Of a stretch of DNA of 64,000 nt, positions 49,201-64,000 are shown in pieces. The position numbers and the translations under genes were made by a program. The notes under the pieces were generated by a model, which did not search any database, was not told the DNA's origin, and saw only the letters and a list, made by a program, of their open reading frames with translations. Origin of the DNA: Amoebidium appalachense (Eukaryota; Ichthyosporea). The DNA lies in assembly GCA_963693365.1 (NCBI GenBank), contig CAVNZM010000012.1, positions 1,860,001 to 1,924,000 on the forward strand, written 5' to 3'. Within the stretch, counting starts at the first letter, position 1; every line of letters starts with the position of its first letter.

Positions 49201-50395
49201 GGCTGTGGGTGTGGTGTGGTAAAATATAAGTTACTCGCTCAATGAAAACTACAAGCACAGATAATTTGTCGATCAAAGCCCATCTGTTTCCTTACGATAC
49301 AGTTGCGCATCTGTGCATTCGTACATATTGAATGGGGCCATGCAACAACATGCACACTGTCTTAATTTTATCTGGATGGCTCATGTTAACTGTTCGATTA
49401 TGCATTGGCTACCCCCCCCCCCCCCCCCCCTGTCACCACGTAAGGGTCGTACAAAAGTGCATGTTCAGTAAAGCAGTCACATTCATTCCTTAACTGGTAT
49501 ACCAAATGTCCTATTACAGCCCGCACTCTATTTGCTCATGTTGTATTCTCTGAACGCTTTCGGCAACAAGAGTGTGCATGTGTGCACTGCATGATTGGAT
49601 TACATCATGGTCCTATTGAATAAATCACCGTGATATCGCTGGTAATAGGTGATATCGCTGAGATATCGCTGTGATATCGCTGTGTCAGTTATGGGACGGT
49701 TCGCAAATGTGCGCACACAGCATTTCACAACTCTGGACAACCAACTCTGGAACAGTTTTTCTGCATTTATTCACGTGTTCTTACTCTATCAAATACATGA
49801 GTATGGGTCTTCCTTTTCTTTTTAAGGAACAGTTGTATAGTTAATTAATATCCTTCAGCCTAAGGCCTTTACACTTCGTACTGTGTACATGCATGTCATT
49901 TAAAACAAGATACTCACCTCCGTCTCGGAGTGCTGCTCCCCCTTGGGCTTTTCTCCAAGATGTGCCTCCATCTCCTGGTTTGCACTATTGGGTGAAGGAA
50001 GTCGGAAACATATGATAGCAGGCACGATGAACTGTGCCTACCAACAAGGCGGTACTAGGGCCGGCTACGAAGTTGCACTGGACAATTTTGAAGCTTTATA
50101 TACTTTCTGTAAACCTCCGAAATCCAATAAGTTTTTTTGCTGCAGATGTGGCAAAGTAGCCACACTGACTTTGCGCCATTTGTCGAGTGTATTTTTAGTC
50201 AATAACAAGAGAAATCCAATCATCCGTTCTGGTTGTCCGTAAATAAGGGGGGGGGCAAATTTTCTTCGTGATAAACTCTCAATCAAATGAAACTTAACTT
50301 GATAATATTTTTGCGTGATAATGCTGCAATCATCTACGTAGAATGTTCTGATTGACTTTCAGGTTGGTGCGTACAGTTTTGTTGACCCAATGGCA
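49201..50395. other. Central unique part of the TIR element
   Basis: AT-balanced DNA. The largest frame (49943-50242, about 100 residues) has no transposase DDE/DDD pattern or known domain, and I do not call it a gene. Confidence 0.4.
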
Positions 50396-51242
50396 AAATG
50401 GTAATATCAGTGTGCTATCACCGGCTCCTGATTCGCCAGCTGACATGAGTGCAGGTTTAGCGAGAAGCTATCACCGTGATATTACGATCATATCACAGAT
50501 CTGTCAACGCGTGAAATTTTCTGACATCGGTGATAACCGGTGATAACTGGGAGATACCACGGTGATGAGCGATATAGGGTATTTCTGCGCGGCGGGCACA
50601 TTTTTACTACAGTACGCATGCCGGCGCATGCACGTGAATAATTCAATGTTAGAAGGTCGGTGTCATACACGTCATTTTGTGTACATTCTCAGTTAAAATT
50701 GGCACATGAATTTGGGCTGCACAGGTAAGACAGAGGACGAGGAACCCTACGCGGTGCATGATAACAAGCTCAGACTGTATATATATGCCATAATAATCAT
50801 TGAAACGATACTGGACTCCGATATATGCATTAATAAAAAACAATCAAATGTACATGTACAAACTCGGTGACATGCAGGCACGAGTATTGTATAGGCAAGG
50901 ACAAATTTTAACACTCATTATGTGTTCAGATATGTGGGGAATGCCACGGACGAACGTTGGTGACGTAAAACGAGGTCTCTAGCAAGGCTTACACTAGCCA
51001 CCGCAATAACTGGCAGTATCCCTTCAATAACGTTAACAGACATTCTAACCTATTGTTAAACAGAGCAAGACTCACTGTCCGGCGGTGACTCGTTTTTGCC
51101 GTTCGTTACGTAATACTGACTACAGCTGCACCAGTCTATATGCATGGAATACCGAAGGATGATCAATGGGTGCGAATAGGGCCAATCAGATCTCGTGAAC
51201 CATGTATCGACATTCAATGTGACCAGTCACGCCTGACAGCGT

Positions 51243-51360
51243 TTGGAAGGCACCAACCGTATTTAGGCCCTAAATACGCATACCACGATAAATTTTGTAA
51301 ATACGGTAGATCGTATTTAGGGCCTAAATACGAATACGATTATTGGGGTGCTGCCAAACA
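51243..51360. repeat. Fold-back: paired near-palindromes CGTATTTAGGNCCTAAATACG-like
   Basis: Two 21-bp near-palindromes (about 51258-51278 and 51318-51338) are exact reverse complements of each other. The outer flanks (TTTGGAAGGCACC / GGTGCTGCCAAA) also pair imperfectly. Confidence 0.75.
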
Positions 51361-51805
51361 GGCCCTTATGTCTCGTTTTATATATAATGACCGCCTTAGC
51401 CATATAGCCAAATATGGCACTCGCAAATGTGTAACACCTAAATACATATAACCTTCCTGTAGAATTGGGCTTTCTCTAGCTGATGGTATTATTGATCACT
51501 TACCACGCTTTTACTGTACACGTGCTATACAGTGGAGATCTAATAAGTAAAAGGTGGCATCGTTTGCATGCCCAGACAAAACACACATACACCAGTTTAA
51601 ACGTTCATGTATCGCCAAATGTAGTTTGATGGACCACATAATACCGCAACACACACACGACACATTCACAACAGACACCCAGAAAGATAGCCTACCTGAA
51701 AATTACAACATCCTTGATTTTATACTAAACACGTGTGACTATGACCTGTTTGTTAGATGTACTGATTGGCTTGAGAAACACATCATTACAAAATTCTAGC
51801 GCGCG

Positions 51806-51809
51806 CACA

Positions 51810-51877
<68 letters not shown>
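51806..51877. repeat. (CA)n microsatellite
   Basis: About 68 bases of pure CA. Confidence 0.97.
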
Positions 51878-51878
<1 letters not shown>

Positions 51879-53275
51879 GCTGATACCGAGTGCCCCAGGG
51901 GAGCCCGAAAAAAAATATAAAAAAAAATAAAAGAAAATAAACGGGGAACCCAGATAATTGATTTTTCTTAGTACTAGTCTTTATGGTGCCTCGTAGAGAA
52001 AGCAAACTCTGATATATAATCATCACACGACATCTATGTACGTGATCATGATATACCGCTGAGGGGATACTCCGAGCAAAAACCCCCCATACCTGAGACT
52101 GGTCTCTCTTTGCCTCGAGTAAACAGCGTAAACCCCACATCAACGTTATTATTATCAGTGCGTATAGCATGCGTGTATATGTGTGTGCGCGCGTGTGTCA
52201 GGTGTCATGAATTTTGTGTTTGTGGGCCATGGGAGTGTAGACAGGAGGGAGGTGGGGAGCCTCCGGCGACCCACCCACCCACGTGACAGGAGCGCCCCAC
52301 ATGCCAGTGTTCTGCCATGACATTAACTGCCACATAGACCCGCACACGAAAACTGCAAGGTGAGCTGCCACGTGAATTCATAGTCAAGCACAGTCAGACG
52401 ACTGCAGCCTCATGCATGTGGTGGGTGTTAAAGAGATGTTCCGCCATCCGGTGCTACGAGCGGGGGGAGGGGGGGGAGGGAGGGGCACCGGGAAGGGGGG
52501 GGGGGGAGGGGGGGGGGGGGGGGGGGGATTTGAAAGAGGGGACCCATCTCTTCTGCGGGGTGCATGAATGGGTCCCCTACCCCCGCCCATCCCCACCCGG
52601 GCCCACGGCCACCACCACTGGCACCACCACCACAGACCACAATTAATTCAAAAAATCCGTTTCTTTCATGATTATAGCGGCAATAAATGCCTACATACTC
52701 GAGCCAGTGCAGCGACTCGAAAATGTGGCCCAGAGCTCCTGCTGCAGCTGCTGGTCACCGATCGCGAGACACTAAAAAGAAAAGAGACATGCAACTCACA
52801 TTAAAAATTCAACTGGTTATTTTATTTCATCGTAGTTTCTATGAGGAGGGTTTACTGCTAGCCTTATGCACTTTACCATAGTACCGTCTCCCTCAAAACC
52901 CCAAGAAAAAATCCACATTTTCACCGACGACCAATTTATGAACACTCCAGGACCTACTCTATGAGAGACACAAAGCTGGAAAAGAGAATAATGCATTCCA
53001 TGAAAGTACAATGTTAGAACAGAAACATAATACGACATTCCCCCCTAGTACGTGTGTGTGCCCACCAAACACATGCAAACAAAAGACCCCGAGTCAGATC
53101 CAGAAAACTTGAAGATAGTAATACAAATGGGCTAGTGTTAAAAACTGTAGAAAAACATACTACTACCACCTCACACACCGGTTACCGACATAACATCACC
53201 GGACTACCGAGGTAAGCATCAATCTGTACACGTTTCAGCAATCCAGCTCTGGGAAACCCACCCTTCGTGCCCTCC

Positions 53276-53316
<41 letters not shown>

Positions 53317-53725
53317 AAAAAAAAAAAAAAAAATAAATAAAAAAATAAAAAAATAAATAAATAAATAAATAAATAAAATGAATATAAAATAAAATAAATC
53401 ATAACAAATAAAAAAGAAACAAATAAAATTACACACCTACATCAAAACCCTTACGTCCTACATTGTACAACCATCCCCTCACAACCGCCCACCCACACAC
53501 ACAGATACACACCTTGGTATTCCGTGCAAACCAACATGCAAACACACCCATGCTGTTAATTTGCACTGCACCTGCCATCAGCACCAATTATTCGACAGTT
53601 TCCATCAAATGAACTCAGGTGCACACAACATATCAATGTTCCTTACATATTCAGAACCCACCACAATCCCATAACACAAAGCTGTTGTCCATGCACCCAA
53701 TCCGCATCTTTTCCGCACAGAGCAC

Positions 53726-63431
<9,706 letters not shown>

Positions 63432-64000
63432 CTGTGGACACATCGTTTAGAAACACACAACAGAAGAGAAGAGAAAATGCGCAAAGACACATTTCATTAT
63501 TTGCGCCATTTAAGGAGACTTGGGGGATGGTTTTCAAATAAAAATTGGTGGTGCGCAGCCGATCAAGATCGACCAAATTCCCTAATTGATCCAGTCGGTC
63601 AATCGAGACCGGAAGGTCCGAAAGTTCAACTTTCAAAATAAACCCCAAGTCATTTGTGAGAGAATGAGCGCAGAAACCGGGGGAGAAAACGAAGTTTTGA
63701 TTAAAAGGTGGGGGTTGATTAGTTAGAATTTATGTATGGCTACCGGTGAAAAAATCTGGTTCGAGCTGCCTGTTTTCGCCTAGCGTAAACACACATGGAG
63801 GGGGTAGAAATCGATTTTTCCAAGGGCTGACACATCAACATCCATTGCGTAAGTACCCCCCACTTTCTTAGTAGGATTTTTTTTCCAGGGCAAGTTTCTG
63901 CGCTCATTCTCTCTGGACGTAGATTGGAAAATGTGACAAAAAGAGCCCCGAAAAAGACAAGTTCCGCCGGCTCACAGACTGGCATTTGATCGATCTGATG
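63432..64000. other. Right-edge region, probably HECT intron, holding a small inverted-repeat element
   Basis: No C2 or WW exon is visible. AGAGAATGAGCGCAGAAAC at about 63659-63677 recurs as its exact reverse complement at about 63893-63912, framing roughly 215 bases of AT-rich DNA. Confidence 0.7.

Larger units (their letters stand above)
48281..50586. mobile_element. Terminal-inverted-repeat element with GATATCACC subterminal palindromes
   Basis: GAAATACCCTATATCGC at 48281-48297 recurs as its exact reverse complement near 50570-50586. Inside both ends, and in an internal cluster at 49625-49690, are many copies of GTGATATCACCG-like palindromes, dense at 48300-48760 and 50400-50575. The centre holds a (GT)n tract and poly-G (48845-49200) and unique DNA with no recognisable transposase, so it looks non-autonomous. 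No clear target-site duplication was found. Confidence 0.72.
50591..53720. other. Intergenic region to the 3' end of the HECT gene
   Basis: Mostly unique DNA with the fold-back at 51.25 kb, (CA)n at 51806-51877, poly-G at 52495-52528, and a (C)n(A)n junction with AAAT repeats at 53281-53390. A TTTATT at 52821 (AATAAA on the minus strand) is a distant polyadenylation candidate for the HECT gene. Confidence 0.5.

Noticed and set aside
51140-51451. 103-residue frame with two YLGPKY motifs
   Set aside because: The repeated peptide is the direct result of the fold-back palindromes, not evidence of coding.

Overview
This window looks like nuclear DNA of an opisthokont, most likely a unicellular relative of animals and fungi such as an ichthyosporean. 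That placement is an inference from gene content. The conserved genes are split into many short exons with GT-AG boundaries. Their introns of a few hundred to about 1300 bases are filled with (GT)n, (GA)n and homopolymer G/C tracts, some longer than 50 bases. The genes resemble animal and fungal families: an animal-type inositol-pentakisphosphate 2-kinase, a NEDD4/Rsp5-type HECT ligase and a WOPR transcription factor. There is no operon structure and no ribosomal RNA, tRNA or CRISPR. Most long open frames here are translations of microsatellites and were discarded.

Layout. About 0.4-7.2 kb, plus strand: the C-terminal part of an IPPK (InsP5 2-kinase) gene, whose 5' end lies off the left edge or is unrecognised. 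8.7-14.5 kb, minus strand: a complete seven-exon metal-dependent amidohydrolase of the imidazolonepropionase/Xaa-Pro dipeptidase-like group, 440 residues, tail-to-tail with IPPK. 17.3-22.6 kb, minus strand: a six-exon WOPR (Gti1/Pac2) transcription factor with one apparent frameshift. 26.3-28.4 kb, plus strand: an intronless secreted Tyr/Thr-rich repeat protein. 33.4-34.2 kb, plus strand: an intronless secreted NlpC/P60-like protein. 35.7-37.5 kb, minus strand: a 5'-truncated LINE with a 13-bp target-site duplication. 41.0-42.5 kb, minus strand: an intronless AAAP amino acid transporter. 53.8 kb to the right edge, minus strand: fourteen exons of a NEDD4-family HECT E3 ligase with two WW domains, whose 5' part is off the right edge.

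The 28.4-33.4, 37.5-41.0 and 42.5-53.8 kb stretches hold mainly repeats. These include an array of 20-bp palindromes at 30.3-30.7 kb and a 2.3-kb element at 48.28-50.59 kb, bounded by 17-bp inverted repeats with many GATATCACC-type palindromes inside each end. There are also several fold-back (MITE-like) elements and a mosaic repeat family abutting poly-G tracts, present at 45.6-46.3 kb and in a HECT intron.

The genes do not form one pathway. They cover signalling (inositol phosphates), peptide or amidohydrolase metabolism, transcriptional control, amino acid uptake, ubiquitination and secretion. Two unrelated genes, the amidohydrolase and the HECT ligase, each end in a three-copy tandem repeat that spans the stop codon.

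Exon coordinates were assembled by hand from splice motifs and reading phase, so a few boundaries may be off by a base or two.
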